Shown one piece after another: positions 54,248 to 63,481 of a DNA stretch of 64,000 bases. The position numbers were made by a program, and so were the translations under genes. Source of the DNA: Thorsellia kenyensis. Lineage in GTDB: Bacteria; Pseudomonadota; Gammaproteobacteria; Enterobacterales; Thorselliaceae. Below the pieces are notes generated by a model. That model worked only from the letters and a program-made list of their open reading frames with translations, was not told where the DNA came from and made no database searches. Within the stretch, counting starts at the first letter, position 1, and every line of letters starts with the position of its first letter. Location of the stretch: assembly GCF_042432445.1 (NCBI RefSeq), contig NZ_JBHLXE010000013.1, forward strand, positions 1 through 64,000, written 5' to 3'.

Positions 54248-54680
54248 CCGCTGTTCAAAAATTGATTGATTGGTGTGTTTCTTATCATTATTTAACTTTA
54301 AGTTATTGACATAATAACGAAAAAATAATCCATTATGACTTTTTGGATGATGATTATGCATTTCGATAATGTTGACGTATATGATTATGGGCATTTTGAA
54401 TTGGTTGCTGGTTTTATTAAACAGGTTGGGTTAATTGACTATGCCATGCCTAAAACTGAGCCATGCCATGTAAGTCATGGTCAAGCAGTTGCAACAATGT
54501 TGCTTAATGCGCTAGGATTTTATTCTCAGCCCTCTATTTAGTTCCTGAATATTTTTTGATAAACCGATTGATTTACTGATTGCGCCAGGGATCTATAGTG
54601 AACACTTGAATGATGATGTCTTAGACCGTACCTTAAATGCTGTATGTAGGTTTATTATTCAGATGAATTTAAAGAGTAAA
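54248..54680 (+). mobile_element. Relic 3 of an IS1634-like element (longest copy)
   Basis: After CCGCTGTTCAAAAATTGATT and a leader shared with relic 1, ATG 54335 opens a 68-codon frame reading GHFELVAGFIKQVGLIDYAM and HGQAVATMLLNALGF, the DUF4277 domain of IS1634-type transposases. After a frameshift the homology goes on: LYLVPEYF, then DKPIDLLIAPGIYSEHLNDD and VLDRTLNAVC. No catalytic part follows. This is a truncated, broken copy. Confidence 0.78.
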
Positions 54681-54743
54681 AGAGTATAACATTTTTATAA
54701 ACATGGATAACAGATAACTTAGAGAACATCAGTAGACAGTACT

Positions 54744-55826
54744 TTAAATCGATGGAATAGGCTCAATGACAGCACTTTTGTTATATTTCTCAATCTTATT
54801 GCCTATGATATTGTTCGTATTCCTAATTGTCTCAGAATTTTCAGCCTTAATAAGCTGATTCATTTCATTTTTAGGAGACTCAATAAGGTTACCCGCTTGT
54901 TCAGAAGAAATTGACTCACCATTAGCTTTTATTTGCTGTAAGAGTTCTAATGACTCGGTGTTGAGTGGCTCCTCTTGAGCTTTTTCATTATTCACCGTTG
55001 TTGAAGGATCATTCATAGCATTTGAACTTTCAGAAGAGGTAGCCCCCATACTTTCTAAAATGATACGCATCTCATCATTAGCTGGTGTGGTTAAAGACTC
55101 AAATCGATTAGTACTTGAACTAAAAGAGTTCATTTGATTCGGTTGAATTTGCGGGCTTTGCACTGCATTTTGGCGAGCTAATATCATATCGACTGGGTTA
55201 GCTCCCTTAGCAGATACCTGAGGAGCTGGGTTTCTTGAATTAATTATCGCTTCAGCGGTCGAAATGGACGTCACAGGTTTAATCGCTTTAATTTCTTCAA
55301 TTTGAGTATCCGCAATCTGACGCCCCGCTTCTGTGACAATGACTTCATAATTAAACTCGACTTGTCTACCTGCATCACTATGATACAAAGGCTTTCTTTT
55401 CACTTCGGCAATCTCTGCCGCGTTTCTAATAACGGGTTCACCTACCACAGGTTTATGTGTAGGGTTCACAAGTTTATTTTTCTGAGTCTGTGGTGTTTCG
55501 TTCTCTGTGCCAGACGATCGAGTTGAATCGATTGATTGCGCTAATTCTGCTTGAGAAGGTAATCCAGAATTTAGTGGAACTTGATTTGGAAACCGCTGTT
55601 TTAAAATATCATAATGTAGCGCTTGAATTTCAATAATTGTCGCAGCGCGAATTTTACACTCCTCTAACTGATTAGAAGAAAGTTTATTAGGATTATAATA
55701 AGGACTTATCGGATCAACATACACACAGAAATCATTGCCGCTTTCATTAGCGCTATGAGCATTTAAAGCAACGAGCAATAAAGCTGATTGCAGAGCGAAT
55801 TTATGTAATATTTTAAGATTAATCAT
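54744..55826 (-). CDS. Exported protein of unknown function, paralogue of the preceding gene
   Basis: A 360-residue protein with a signal peptide (about residues 1-26, ending AHS-A). It is followed by a short conserved domain of about 55 residues: FCVYVDPISPYYNPNKL then ECKIRAATIIEIQAL, containing two cysteines. The rest is polar, low-complexity, Asn/Ser/Glu/Gln-rich and likely unstructured. The same domain lies at the mature start of the upstream gene, so the two arose by duplication. They are 10 nt apart and probably co-transcribed. I do not recognise a function; a periplasmic scaffold or partner role is only a guess. Confidence 0.65.
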   Translation of the reverse strand: MINLKILHKFALQSALLLVALNAHSANESGNDFCVYVDPISPYYNPNKLSSNQLEECKIRAATIIEIQALHYDILKQRFPNQVPLNSGLPSQAELAQSIDSTRSSGTENETPQTQKNKLVNPTHKPVVGEPVIRNAAEIAEVKRKPLYHSDAGRQVEFNYEVIVTEAGRQIADTQIEEIKAIKPVTSISTAEAIINSRNPAPQVSAKGANPVDMILARQNAVQSPQIQPNQMNSFSSSTNRFESLTTPANDEMRIILESMGATSSESSNAMNDPSTTVNNEKAQEEPLNTESLELLQQIKANGESISSEQAGNLIESPKNEMNQLIKAENSETIRNTNNIIGNKIEKYNKSAVIEPIPSI

Positions 55827-55836
55827 AATATTATAT

Positions 55837-56892
55837 TTAATTTTGGTTTCTGATTTGTTGCATTCGGATCAGAGGATCCGGCCTTGTTTTTCCATCAATG
55901 ATCGGCTTTGGTAACATGGCATCTTCATTTTGACTCAAAGGCTTATTTGTTTCACTTTGCTTTAATTCACTTTTATCTAGCTCAGAGGCAAAATTCGGTA
56001 GTGAAGTATAGTCTGTTGATAATCCATTATTTTTTGGATTAGTGGGGTTGTCTGCCACTTTGTTACTGTTTTTAGTATCGCCAGGATTTACCACTGCTTT
56101 TGTGACTGAATTACTGGTCGTAATTGTTTGGTAGTCAGTCTTTGAGTCTAGTACTTCTGATGATTTACTCAGTGATTGAATATTTCTATCTTGTGTTGAA
56201 TTTGAAATTTCTTCTTTAGCGCTATTTGGTGCGTCAATATTATTTGATACTGAAGATGTTAGATTTCTATTGTCTCTAATTTCCTCACCAGGTTGTAAGC
56301 TTCTAGGCGCGTTTAAAAGTGCTTGCTTCTCTTCAGAATTAATTAATGTACCTACTTTACTAGCAATGCCTTCTGCTTGCCTTCTATCAAATTCACGTTG
56401 AGCACTTTGAGATAAAAAATGTTGTTGAACCGAATCAGGCCTACCTGCAGGGCTATTATTTGAGCTTGGTTTTCTTACAATGACATTACGTTGAGTCGCG
56501 TTATTGGTTTGACTCGTTGATGTAGATTTTTTGGAGTCAGGTAGCTTTGCCAGTGCATTTTCAATAATAGCTTTATTCTCAATAACTAAATCATTATTAC
56601 TAGTTAATGCTATCACCTCATCTCGTTGCCTATGAATTTGAACTTGCATAGTCTGAACTTGAAGTATTTTTTCAGCTCTATCCCTACAAATTTTAAGTTC
56701 AGCAGTCGTAAGTGCGTTAGGATTATAATCAGGGCTTGAGGGATCTACTTTAATACAAAAATTTTCATCACTTGTCTTAGGTGGCATACTACATCCGACA
56801 AGAGCAAGAGTCATTGCAACAGCAACAGTCTTAAAAATAACTGAAAAAGCTTGTTCAGATTTCAATCGATGTAAATATGACAAACTGCTCAT
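55837..56892 (-). CDS. Lipoprotein of unknown function, first of a paralogous pair
   Basis: A 351-residue lipoprotein. The export signal ends in LVGC with Cys34 as the lipidated residue, and Ser follows it, so sorting to the outer membrane is expected. Residues 44-90 (FCIKVDPSSPDYNPNALT and KICRDRAEKILQVQ) form the two-cysteine domain shared with the next gene. The following 250 residues are rich in Asn, Ser, Thr and Gln and are probably disordered. No match to a known family is recognised. The gene is divergent from dusB. Confidence 0.65.
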   Translation of the reverse strand: MSSLSYLHRLKSEQAFSVIFKTVAVAMTLALVGCSMPPKTSDENFCIKVDPSSPDYNPNALTTAELKICRDRAEKILQVQTMQVQIHRQRDEVIALTSNNDLVIENKAIIENALAKLPDSKKSTSTSQTNNATQRNVIVRKPSSNNSPAGRPDSVQQHFLSQSAQREFDRRQAEGIASKVGTLINSEEKQALLNAPRSLQPGEEIRDNRNLTSSVSNNIDAPNSAKEEISNSTQDRNIQSLSKSSEVLDSKTDYQTITTSNSVTKAVVNPGDTKNSNKVADNPTNPKNNGLSTDYTSLPNFASELDKSELKQSETNKPLSQNEDAMLPKPIIDGKTRPDPLIRMQQIRNQN

Positions 56893-57275
56893 TAGACACT
56901 GTCCTTTTAGCTATTGTAATTTTCTAAAAATTTCCCTTGGCTTATTATAGCATAGCTCGCCGAGTAAATTTTTCTGATTTTTTTATTCAATCTTACAATC
57001 GACACTTTAATACAAATCTTTAATATTTATTAATTTATTATTATATGTTTTTAATAGAAGTCTGCTTTATCCTATCCAATTGACCTAATTATCAATTTTC
57101 AAGTAACAATTTCTTACATAATTATATGTTTGAATATTTTGTTTTTACTAATCTTTTATTGTTTTAGTGTATTTTTTTGGACACAATCTTATTCGCAACT
57201 TTATGTTCTTTAATGATATATTTAAAAACAAGCATTTTTTGAGTTTTTTTTTATTTTTTAATGCTTTTTAGTACT
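56893..57275. other. Non-coding stretch before the dusB promoter
   Basis: Extremely AT-rich; no ORF, hairpin or known binding site recognised apart from the dusB promoter at its end. Confidence 0.4.
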
Positions 57276-57303
57276 TTCATAATTCATAAAAAATGCGTAC
57301 TAT
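57276..57303 (+). promoter_or_regulatory. dusB-fis promoter with GC-rich discriminator
   Basis: A -35-like TTCATA (57276-57281), 16-base spacer and -10 TACTAT (57298-57303) are followed by ACGCGCCC, a GC-rich discriminator that stands out in this AT-rich DNA. The E. coli dusB-fis promoter has the same design and is repressed by ppGpp and DksA. Start of transcription would be near 57311. Confidence 0.65.
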
Positions 57304-57341
57304 ACGCGCCCTGTTCAGATAAAACGGTTAATTTTCATTCA

Positions 57342-58301
57342 ATGCAAATCGGTCACATTACGTTAAAAAATCAACTTATTTCAGCACCTATGGCAGGTGT
57401 CTCAGATAAGCCCTTTAGGGAACTCTGTATTCAGTTTGGGGCTGCATTAGCTGTTTCTGAAATGCTATCTTCAAATCCTGAAGTATGGCGGACACCAAAA
57501 TCTAAACATAGATTAATTCACGATGATTTTGGAATAAGATCAGTTCAGATTGCTGGCGCCTGCCCTAATGAGATGGCTATTGCAGCGCAAGTCAATCGTT
57601 CTCTTGGCGCTGAGATTATTGATATTAATATGGGCTGTCCTGCTAAAAAAGTGAATAAAAAACTTGCTGGTTCTGCTTTATTACAGTACCCACGTTTAGT
57701 CGAAAACATATTAAGTTCAGTTGTTAAGGCAGTGGATATTCCTGTGACACTCAAAATTAGAACAGGATGGGATCCATTGAATAAAAATTGTGTTGAGATT
57801 GCAAAAATCGCTGAAAATGCCGGTATACAAGCAATCGCTGTACATGGAAGGACTAAAACTTGCCTTTTTAATGGAAATGCTGAATATGACAGCATTAAGC
57901 GTGTTAAAGAGGCTGTTAGTATCCCTGTTATCGCTAATGGGGATATTAATTCTGCACAAAAAGCTAAAGAAGTTTTAGCTTTTACTGGAGCTGATGCCAT
58001 TATGATTGGTCGGGCAGCTCAAGGAAAACCATGGTTATTCCAAGAAATTCTTCATTACTTGGAAACAGGGGAGCAATTAGCGCCTAAGACATTATCTGAC
58101 ATTAAACCTATTGTTTTTTCACATATAAAGAAGATTCATCAGTTTTATGGTGAAGAAAAAGGGTTTAGGATAGCCAGGAAGCATGTGGCTTGGTATCTTG
58201 CAGATTACTCTCCTGATGACCTGTTTAGACGTTCTTTTAATACTTTAGATTCTGCGCAAGCTCAACTAGAAGCATTAGAAGTTTTTTTTGAAAACCATTA
58301 A
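57342..58301 (+). CDS. dusB: DusB, tRNA-dihydrouridine synthase B
   Basis: A 319-residue FMN enzyme that reduces uridine 17 in tRNA D-loops. The TIM barrel has APMAGVSDKPFRELC, INMGCPAKKVNKKLAG (catalytic Cys), KIRTGW, HGRTK and IMIGRAAQGKPW. I set the start at ATG 57342 (MQIGHITLKN), as in E. coli, not the longer frame from 57261. It overlaps nothing and is followed by fis after 22 nt in the standard operon. Confidence 0.95.
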   Translation: MQIGHITLKNQLISAPMAGVSDKPFRELCIQFGAALAVSEMLSSNPEVWRTPKSKHRLIHDDFGIRSVQIAGACPNEMAIAAQVNRSLGAEIIDINMGCPAKKVNKKLAGSALLQYPRLVENILSSVVKAVDIPVTLKIRTGWDPLNKNCVEIAKIAENAGIQAIAVHGRTKTCLFNGNAEYDSIKRVKEAVSIPVIANGDINSAQKAKEVLAFTGADAIMIGRAAQGKPWLFQEILHYLETGEQLAPKTLSDIKPIVFSHIKKIHQFYGEEKGFRIARKHVAWYLADYSPDDLFRRSFNTLDSAQAQLEALEVFFENH

Positions 58302-58323
58302 TATAATAAGAGTTACTACAAAT

Positions 58324-58620
58324 ATGTTCGAACAACCCACTAATAATAATGTACTTACTGTCCCTACTTTAAACTCACAAGATCAAGTGACTCAAAAGCC
58401 ACTTAGAGATTCTGTGAAAATAGCAGTTAAAAATTACCTGGCTCAACTTAATGGACAAGATGTTGAAGATGTATATGAATTAGTCTTATCTGAGGTTGAA
58501 CGTCCTCTTTTAGATATGGTTATGCAGTACACTCGTGGTAATCAAACGAGAGCTGCTAACATGATGGGGATCAATCGTGGGACATTAAGAAAAAAATTAA
58601 AAAAATATGGTATGAATTAA
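58324..58620 (+). CDS. fis: Fis, nucleoid-associated regulator
   Basis: A 98-residue protein, exactly the E. coli length. From NSQDQVTQKPLRDSVK onward it is almost identical, including the helix-turn-helix NQTRAANMMGINRGTLRKKL. Fis bends DNA and controls rRNA, tRNA and recombination. The start is ATG 58324 (MFEQPTNNN); the frame extends upstream without relevance. It ends in KKYGMN like E. coli. Confidence 0.97.
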   Translation: MFEQPTNNNVLTVPTLNSQDQVTQKPLRDSVKIAVKNYLAQLNGQDVEDVYELVLSEVERPLLDMVMQYTRGNQTRAANMMGINRGTLRKKLKKYGMN

Positions 58621-58829
58621 AAAATAGTCATTTGTCAATTTATCATTCGTATATCTTCATAAATCTACAAGATTAGGGTTATGGTGGTAAGTTAACAAAA
58701 TGAGCTATTTTAATGTTGCCGATTAAATAATTTTTGCTCTACATTTCTTGTTTAACTGTGTTTATTTTTTATTTCGAATAAGCGCAATTAAACAAAGTAG
58801 CAAAATTTATAGAAATATTTCTTCTAAAA

Positions 58830-58882
58830 CCAGGCATAAAAAAAGCCAATAATTGTTTCATCATTGGCTTTTTTATGTCTGG
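58830..58882. terminator. Bidirectional terminator between fis and rpoH
   Basis: A stem of about 20 bp pairs 58830-58850 with 58863-58882; the inner part AAAAAAGCCAAT / ATTGGCTTTTTT is a perfect U-run hairpin read in both directions. It separates convergent fis and rpoH. Confidence 0.92.
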
Positions 58883-58895
58883 TTATTTTTTTAAA

Positions 58896-59753
58896 TTAAT
58901 ATTCAATAATAGCCGTCTTGAGTTTGTTCATCGCATTTTTTTCAAGTTGCCTTACTCGCTCAGCAGAAACACCATATTTATCAGCTAGTTCATGTAAAGT
59001 TGATTTATTGTCATCGTCTAACCAACGAGAACGGATAATATCTTGGCTCCTTTCATCTAAAGAAGCCATTGCTTCAATTAATTTATCTGTAGCGGTTTCA
59101 TCCCAATTATCCTCTTCAATCATAGAAGCAAAATTAGATTGCTTGTCTTCAAGATATAATACGGGTGATTTTATAGAACTCTCACTATTATCATCGTCAG
59201 GCGCAATATCAAATGCCATATCAGACGATGCCATACGGGATTCCATTTCAAGAACATCTTTCGTGCTAACACCTAGTTCTTTTGCCACTGTTTCTATTTC
59301 ATCAGTTGAAAACCAACCCAATCGAGTTTTATTTTTTCTTAAATTAAAAAACAATTTCCTCTGCGACTTAGTGGTAGCAACTTTTACAATACGCCAATTT
59401 TTAAGTACATATTCATGAATTTCAGCTTTAATCCAATGAACCGCAAAAGAGATGAGCCTCACACCAATCTCAGGATTAAAACGTTTTACAGCTTTCATGA
59501 GGCCTACGTTACCTTCTTGGATAATGTCTGCTTGTGGCAATCCATATCCTGTATAATTTCTTGCAATATGTGCTACAAATTTAAGATGGGATAATACTAA
59601 AGTTTTTGCAGCGTCTAAATCTTGATCATAATACCACCGCTCGGCTAATATTTTCTCTTCTTCAGCAGAGAGTATAGGATAAGCATTTGCAGTAGTTAAA
59701 TAAGTATCGCTATTACCTGATGGGATTAATGCGACCTCTGAATTATGAGTCAT
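58896..59753 (-). CDS. rpoH: RpoH, heat-shock sigma factor (sigma-32)
   Basis: A 285-residue sigma-70-family factor directing heat-shock genes. Region 2 includes RFNPEIGVRLISFAVHWIKA, and the RpoH box QRKLFFNLR at residues 131-139 is exact. Region 4 has ERVRQLEKNAMNKLK. A strong AGGAGG precedes the ATG. Genes ftsY, ftsE and ftsX are upstream on the same strand, as in E. coli; the gap to ftsX is 97 nt. Confidence 0.97.
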   Translation of the reverse strand: MTHNSEVALIPSGNSDTYLTTANAYPILSAEEEKILAERWYYDQDLDAAKTLVLSHLKFVAHIARNYTGYGLPQADIIQEGNVGLMKAVKRFNPEIGVRLISFAVHWIKAEIHEYVLKNWRIVKVATTKSQRKLFFNLRKNKTRLGWFSTDEIETVAKELGVSTKDVLEMESRMASSDMAFDIAPDDDNSESSIKSPVLYLEDKQSNFASMIEEDNWDETATDKLIEAMASLDERSQDIIRSRWLDDDNKSTLHELADKYGVSAERVRQLEKNAMNKLKTAIIEY

Positions 59754-59850
59754 AAGAATCCTCCTTTTAATTTATTTACTAGTTAATTAACTAATTTCAT
59801 TATCTATTCTAACCTGTAACGAAAAATTTACAAGCCATTAAGTGTAATTT

Positions 59851-60834
59851 TTATTCAGGATTGAAATGCCTTAAATGTTTCACTGTCGTCAACCAAGCAG
59901 AAAACCAACCACACATCGCACAAACAAGAATAATAATGAGCATTTCATCAAAACGTAATCCTGTCAAATCAAATTCCGTTTCAAATACGCTTGCCACACT
60001 TGATACGGATTGACTCAAAAAGAACATTAAAATCTGAGAAAGCAATACTGCTAGAAAGGCGCCAGAAAAGCCAAACAGTAAGCCTGCATATAAAAATGGC
60101 CTCATGATAAACCCATCCGTTGCACCAATTAATTTCATTATATTGATTGCGTCTTTTCTCATTGAAATAGTCAATCGAATACTATTACTAATTACCAGTA
60201 AAAGTGCTATGACCATAAGCGTACCAACGAGTAGAGAAATACTCCCCACCAAATCAGTTAATGAAGCCAAGCGAGAAAACCAATTATCATCCGCACGAAC
60301 ATCATCAACACCATTAAGCTTACTCATTCTTTCAATCAAAGTTCTAAGTGATTGACCTGCATCAAAATCAACTTGAGGTGTTACTATAGCTACAGCGGGT
60401 AACGGATTTTCTTCAAGTAAATCTAACGCTGTACTGAATCCGGAATAATTTTTAAATTCAGCTAAAGTTTCTTCCCTGGTAAGATAAATCACCTCAGACA
60501 CCCCCTCAAGGGCTTTTAGATCAGTAATTAATTTATTTACAGCCGAATCAGATAAACTTTTGTCTAAATAGACACTGATCTGTGGTGTAGGATACCAAAC
60601 ACTCGCAGCTTCATTTACATTTTTCCAAATCAGATAGCACAGTGTAGGTAAAGAGATAGAAATGGCTATAACACATATAGTCAATATATTTGCAAAAGGC
60701 TTACGTTTAAGATCGTCTAAAGCACTGATCCAACCAAAACGAAACTGCTCGAACATACCAGATTCCATTAATGAAATTCGGCTATGTGATCTATTAGGAC
60801 CATTTTTTACATTTTTCTTTTTAATCGCTTTCAT
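59851..60834 (-). CDS. ftsX: FtsX, permease-like cell-division subunit
   Basis: A 327-residue inner-membrane protein with four helices. After a basic N-terminus of about 45 residues come helix 1 (FANILTICVIAISISLPTLC), a large periplasmic loop (about residues 75-200, with EVIYLTREETLAEF), and three further helices. With FtsE it activates murein hydrolases through EnvC at the septum. It starts 38 nt after ftsE. Confidence 0.94.
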   Translation of the reverse strand: MKAIKKKNVKNGPNRSHSRISLMESGMFEQFRFGWISALDDLKRKPFANILTICVIAISISLPTLCYLIWKNVNEAASVWYPTPQISVYLDKSLSDSAVNKLITDLKALEGVSEVIYLTREETLAEFKNYSGFSTALDLLEENPLPAVAIVTPQVDFDAGQSLRTLIERMSKLNGVDDVRADDNWFSRLASLTDLVGSISLLVGTLMVIALLLVISNSIRLTISMRKDAINIMKLIGATDGFIMRPFLYAGLLFGFSGAFLAVLLSQILMFFLSQSVSSVASVFETEFDLTGLRFDEMLIIILVCAMCGWFSAWLTTVKHLRHFNPE

Positions 60835-60872
60835 CTTATTTGCTCTTTAATGAAAAAGTACTATATCAAGAG

Positions 60873-61526
60873 TTACTTGACTAATCTACCTGATTCTATT
60901 CTAAAAGATTTGTGATGGGGTTTTGAGATTAGTTGATGATTATGTGTGACAATTAATACAGTGACTCCCACATGATTAAATGTTTCAAAGACTTCCATAA
61001 CCTTTTTTGCTGTTTCATCATCCAAATTCCCTGTGGGTTCATCTGCAAGAAGAACTTTAGGCTTATGAACAACTGCTCGCGCTATACCCACTCGTTGTTG
61101 CTCACCACCAGATAAAGCAAGGGGATAGTATTTGCCTTTATCATACAGCCCGACCTTATCAAGTGCCGCATTTACTCTTTTTTTAATATCTGATTCATTC
61201 ACACCGGCAATAATTAAAGGAAGTGCTACATTATCAAACACTGTTTTGTCCATTAATAATTGATGATTTTGAAAAATCATTCCTATTTGGCGTCTTAGAA
61301 AAGGGATCTCACTAGAAGGTAGTCTTGATATATCAACCCCATCAAAAAACACATTTCCAGCACTTGGTCTTTCAATACCACAAATCAGTTTTAAAAGTGT
61401 ACTTTTACCTGCGCCTGAGTGACCAGTCAAAAAAGCTATGTCACCTTGAGCTAGGTGAAAATTAATACTTTGCAGTGCAGGGCGACCACCGCGATAAGCT
61501 TTGCTGACTTGTAAGAATCTTATCAT
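60873..61526 (-). CDS. ftsE: FtsE, ATPase of the FtsEX division complex
   Basis: A 217-residue ABC ATPase with Walker A GHSGAGKSTLLK, signature LSGGEQQRVGIAR and Walker B VLLADEPTGNLD. The start MIRFLQVSKAYRGG is the family type. Its ATP cycle drives FtsX. It starts 57 nt after the ftsY stop. Confidence 0.96.
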   Translation of the reverse strand: MIRFLQVSKAYRGGRPALQSINFHLAQGDIAFLTGHSGAGKSTLLKLICGIERPSAGNVFFDGVDISRLPSSEIPFLRRQIGMIFQNHQLLMDKTVFDNVALPLIIAGVNESDIKKRVNAALDKVGLYDKGKYYPLALSGGEQQRVGIARAVVHKPKVLLADEPTGNLDDETAKKVMEVFETFNHVGVTVLIVTHNHQLISKPHHKSFRIESGRLVK

Positions 61527-61583
61527 ATTACTTCCTTACTATTAAAACGTATAAGTGATGAAAAGGTCATTAAAACCAGGGGG

Positions 61584-63212
61584 TTATTTCTCAAAAAGCG
61601 CTTCAATGAACTCAGAGGCATCAAAAGGACGTAAATCATCAATCTTTTCCCCAACCCCAATATATCTTACGGGTATTCTAAATTGATCAGCTAAAGAAAA
61701 AATTACTCCGCCTTTAGCAGTACCATCTAATTTAGTCAAAGCTAATCCAGTTAATCCTACTGCTTCATTGAATAATTTTGTTTGGCTCACTGCATTTTGC
61801 CCAGTGCTTGCATCTAGTGTTAACATAATTTCATGCGGAGCATTTTCATCTTGTTTCTTAAGTACCCTGACTATTTTTTTAAGTTCATCCATCAGATGTG
61901 ATTTATTTTGCAGTCGACCGGCAGTATCTGCAATAAGTATATCCACTTTACGTGCTTTAGCCGCCTCTAACGCATCAAATATAACGGAAGCAGAATCGGC
62001 CCCTGTATGTTGCGCTATCACTGGGATCTGATTTCTTTCCCCCCACACTTGCAGTTGTTCAACTGCCGCTGCTCTGAATGTATCACCTGCAGCAAGCATC
62101 ACTTTCTTACCTTCTTGCTGAAATTGTTTAGCTAACTTACCAATTGTGGTTGTTTTACCCACACCGTTCACCCCAACCATTAGAATGACAAATGGCGTGT
62201 GTTGAGAAATATTTAAAGGTGATTGTACTGCATTTAAAATATCCGACATCTCGGTTTTTAATTTATCATAGAGAAGGTTCGCTTCTTTTAATTCATTTCT
62301 GGAAGCATGGAGAGTCAAATTCTTAATAAGTTTAGATGTAGTTTCAACACCTACATCTGCAATAAGAAGCTGTTCTTCTAACGATTCAAAAAGTTCGTCA
62401 TCAATTTTTTTACCTGAAAATAACGACAAAAAGCCTTCTCCAATATTTTGTTTGGTTTTTACTAGGCTTTCTTTTAAACGGGTAAAAAATCCTTTTTTCT
62501 TTTCGAAACTGCTTTCAATTTCCTTTTCTGTATTGTTTTCTGTATTTGTTATTTCTTCCTTATCAACATCAACAGTATTTTCATCAGTTAAAGAATTAGC
62601 ACTTAACGATGTTGCAAATCCATCATCTAAATGAGTTTTATCTAAACTGTCTAATGATTGTTGTTGATTAAAGTCATCCGAATCAAATTTTTGTTCTTTC
62701 TCATAGTCAACTACTTTATCATTATGTTGATTGCTAATTTGTGTTTGGCTCCAAAGAGATTCAACATGCGATGAATCTAATATTGAGTGCTCATTTCCTT
62801 CAACTTTAGGTAAAACATCACTCTTTTTTTCTATCCCTTCAATTTTTTCTATTGCTTCTATTTCAACTATTTCAGTTTCAAATTCAATGGCATGGGAATG
62901 TTTATTATCCCAATTACCAGATAGGTCATAAGTTGAGTTTTGATCTGCGTTTGTAGGAGTTATTTCGGTTTCGACATTATGTGGGATTGAATTTTTATCC
63001 GTAACTTGTTTTTCAAAATCGGCTTTAATTACTTCTTCTGATATTGTCTGGTTTATGTCGTTGGCTGATTGATTGTCTAATTTATTGTTTAATTCATTGT
63101 TTAATTCATTGTTTAATTCATTGGTTAATTCATCGGTTATTCCAGCTCTTGTTTCACTTTTCTTTTCTTTTTTTGAAAACCAAGAGAAAAAACCTTTCTT
63201 CTTATCAGTCAT
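61584..63212 (-). CDS. ftsY: FtsY, signal recognition particle receptor
   Basis: A 542-residue GTPase that receives SRP-ribosome complexes at the inner membrane. The NG domain occupies about the last 300 residues: N domain FFTRLKESLVKTKQNIGEGF, G1 GVNGVGKTTTIGKLA, DTFRAAAVEQL, DTAGR and TKLDGTAKGGV. The N-terminal A domain (about 230 residues) is acidic and variable, with a short basic start MTDKKKGFFSWFSKKEK that can bind lipids. A 12-bp repeat codes for repeated NELN in it. It is first in ftsY-ftsE-ftsX and is divergent from rsmD. Confidence 0.97.
   Translation of the reverse strand: MTDKKKGFFSWFSKKEKKSETRAGITDELTNELNNELNNELNNKLDNQSANDINQTISEEVIKADFEKQVTDKNSIPHNVETEITPTNADQNSTYDLSGNWDNKHSHAIEFETEIVEIEAIEKIEGIEKKSDVLPKVEGNEHSILDSSHVESLWSQTQISNQHNDKVVDYEKEQKFDSDDFNQQQSLDSLDKTHLDDGFATSLSANSLTDENTVDVDKEEITNTENNTEKEIESSFEKKKGFFTRLKESLVKTKQNIGEGFLSLFSGKKIDDELFESLEEQLLIADVGVETTSKLIKNLTLHASRNELKEANLLYDKLKTEMSDILNAVQSPLNISQHTPFVILMVGVNGVGKTTTIGKLAKQFQQEGKKVMLAAGDTFRAAAVEQLQVWGERNQIPVIAQHTGADSASVIFDALEAAKARKVDILIADTAGRLQNKSHLMDELKKIVRVLKKQDENAPHEIMLTLDASTGQNAVSQTKLFNEAVGLTGLALTKLDGTAKGGVIFSLADQFRIPVRYIGVGEKIDDLRPFDASEFIEALFEK
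63076..63135 (-). repeat. 12-bp tandem repeat in the ftsY A domain
   Basis: On the plus strand TTTAATTCATTG is repeated perfectly at 63088-63123 (three units), flanked by variant units TCTAATTTATTG and GTTAATTCATCG. It encodes repeated NELN near residues 26-45, a region free to vary in length. Confidence 0.9.
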
Positions 63213-63481
63213 GACGCTTCTTTCCTATAATATCTTCTTAAAACACCTCTAGATGATGCTACAAGTAAAGAGATGTCTATAAACCATTATTTTTGTTTTT
63301 TTCTAAATCTAAAATATTCTATCATTTATCTTAAAATTAAGCTTGTATATCTATACACATATTCAATTTTTTTCTGCTTTTTAACTTCTCATGCTCGTTT
63401 TATTTTATGACGATCACTAAACAATCTGCTTATTAGAATGTTATAATTAGTCTATTCATATTTACTAAAGGGTTGTACTCA

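Noticed and set aside
57545..58000. 151-codon ORF antisense to dusB
   Set aside because: Shadow of the conserved dusB frame; no own ribosome site.
58918..59418. 166-codon ORF antisense to rpoH
   Set aside because: Fully inside rpoH on the opposite strand with Ser-rich composition typical for antisense frames.
63076..63135. Possible CRISPR-like array
   Set aside because: Contiguous 12-bp units inside the ftsY reading frame, no spacers.
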